Assembly: GCF_001612765.1 (NCBI RefSeq)
Contig: NZ_BDBB01000016.1
Span: 62,001 to 126,000, forward strand
Length of the DNA: 64,000 nucleotides
From: Nocardia arthritidis NBRC 100137
GTDB lineage: Bacteria; Actinomycetota; Actinomycetes; Mycobacteriales; Mycobacteriaceae
Reading direction: 5' to 3'
Part shown: positions 63,562 to 64,000 of the stretch, one piece after another
How positions within the stretch are numbered: the stretch's first letter is position 1
Layout: the number at the start of each line of letters is the position of its first letter
The notes under the pieces: generated by a model
Seen by the model: only the letters and a program-made list of their open reading frames with translations
The model's database searches: none
What the model was told of the DNA's origin: nothing
Program-made: the position numbers and the translations under genes

Positions 63562-64000
63562 GTGTCCGACATCGTGAGAGTCCTGCTCCTGGGCAGCACC
63601 GGATCCATTGGCACCCAAGCGCTCGAGGTGATCGCGGCCAATCCCGACCGCTTCGAGGTGGTCGGGCTCGCCGCGCGCGGCGGCAACACCGACCTGCTCG
63701 CCGCCCAGATGGCCGCGACGGGCACGCGCAATGTCGCCGTCGCCGATCCGGCCGCGGCCCAGCGGCTGGACCTGCCGCTGGGCGGCCCGGGGGCGGTGAC
63801 CGAGCTGGTGCGCCGCACGGAGGCGGACGTCGTGCTCAACGCCCTGGTCGGTTCGCTCGGACTGGAACCGACGCTGGCCGCCCTCCAGTCGGGCACCCGC
63901 CTCGCCCTGGCCAACAAGGAATCCCTGGTGGCCGGCGGTTCCCTGGTCACACGCGCCGCCGCACCCGGGCAGATCGTCCCGGTGGACTCGGAACATTCCG
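63562..64000 (+). CDS. dxr: 1-deoxy-D-xylulose 5-phosphate reductoisomerase (3' partial)
   Basis: Dxr converts DXP to MEP with NADPH, the second step of the MEP isoprenoid pathway. The visible 146 residues show the N-terminal NADPH domain [20 protein letters not shown], with [34 protein letters not shown] and [12 protein letters not shown], then VPVDSEHS at the window edge. The full protein is about 390 residues, so about 60 percent is beyond the window. The GTG at 63562 is preferred; GTG at 63574 is in frame. Confidence 0.96.
   Translation, partial: MSDIVRVLLLGSTGSIGTQALEVIAANPDRFEVVGLAARGGNTDLLAAQMAATGTRNVAVADPAAAQRLDLPLGGPGAVTELVRRTEADVVLNALVGSLGLEPTLAALQSGTRLALANKESLVAGGSLVTRAAAPGQIVPVDSEHS

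Overview
The window is high-GC DNA with dense, mostly co-directional genes, many GTG starts, and gene order matching mycobacteria and their relatives (smc-ftsY-amt-glnB-glnD-ffh; rpsP-KH-rimM-trmD; rplS-lepB-rnhB-DUF2469-yraN-yifB-dprA-xerC; rpsB-tsf-pyrH-frr-cdsA-rlmN; dxr). A mycothiol-type alcohol dehydrogenase, an F420-type luciferase-like oxidoreductase, a hemophore-like secreted protein and many apparently leaderless genes point to a mycolic-acid actinomycete, most likely Nocardia or a close Nocardiaceae relative. The genus is inferred from content, not from a search.

Layout. 1-4.3 kb: kdpA (5' end missing), kdpB and kdpC, a potassium-pumping ATPase. 4.4-8.4 kb: a zinc alcohol dehydrogenase coupled to a metallo-beta-lactamase hydrolase, a DUF1707 membrane protein with a two-site operator promoter, and a membrane protein with a long Arg/Pro-rich tail. 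8.9-23.6 kb: the conserved smc...ffh block, interrupted after smc by an NmrA/TetR divergent pair and DUF2237. Ammonium uptake and sensing (amt-glnB-glnD) sits here behind a GlnR-like box. 23.7-28.9 kb: an amidohydrolase, an F420-type oxidoreductase, a methyltransferase, then rpsP-KH-rimM-trmD. 29.1-33.3 kb: a GAF-LuxR regulator divergent from two translationally coupled acyl-CoA ligases, with a perfect 17-bp palindrome between them. 33.5-44.1 kb: tex, a multispanning membrane protein, a small cysteine protein, rplS, lepB, rnhB, DUF2469, yraN, the ComM-like yifB, dprA and xerC.

44.2-54.7 kb is an accessory stretch inserted between xerC and rpsB. It holds a decayed GNAT pseudogene, an FHA-HTH regulator, a secreted S1 protease, a small secreted protein, an MFS exporter/TetR divergent pair, an acetoacetate-decarboxylase-like protein, a DUF202 pair with a large alkylsulfatase, DUF1990, and a secreted M23-like protein coupled to a small secreted peptide. 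54.8-64 kb returns to the core: rpsB-tsf, pyrH-frr-cdsA, rlmN, then a DUF5997/LysR divergent pair, a hemophore-like protein, DUF2631 and the start of dxr.

Two patterns recur. First, many genes start on a GTG or ATG lying 6-8 bases after a -10-like hexamer with no Shine-Dalgarno sequence, suggesting widespread leaderless translation. Second, the rpsP, rplS and rpsB promoters share a CGATTT element at exactly the same distance from their -10 hexamers. I found no CRISPR array, prophage, IS element or tRNA, and no clearly undescribed multi-gene system. The best novelty candidates are the TetR-zinc-ribbon fusion, the FHA-HTH regulator, the shared translation-gene promoter module and the back-to-back MFS/TetR promoter.
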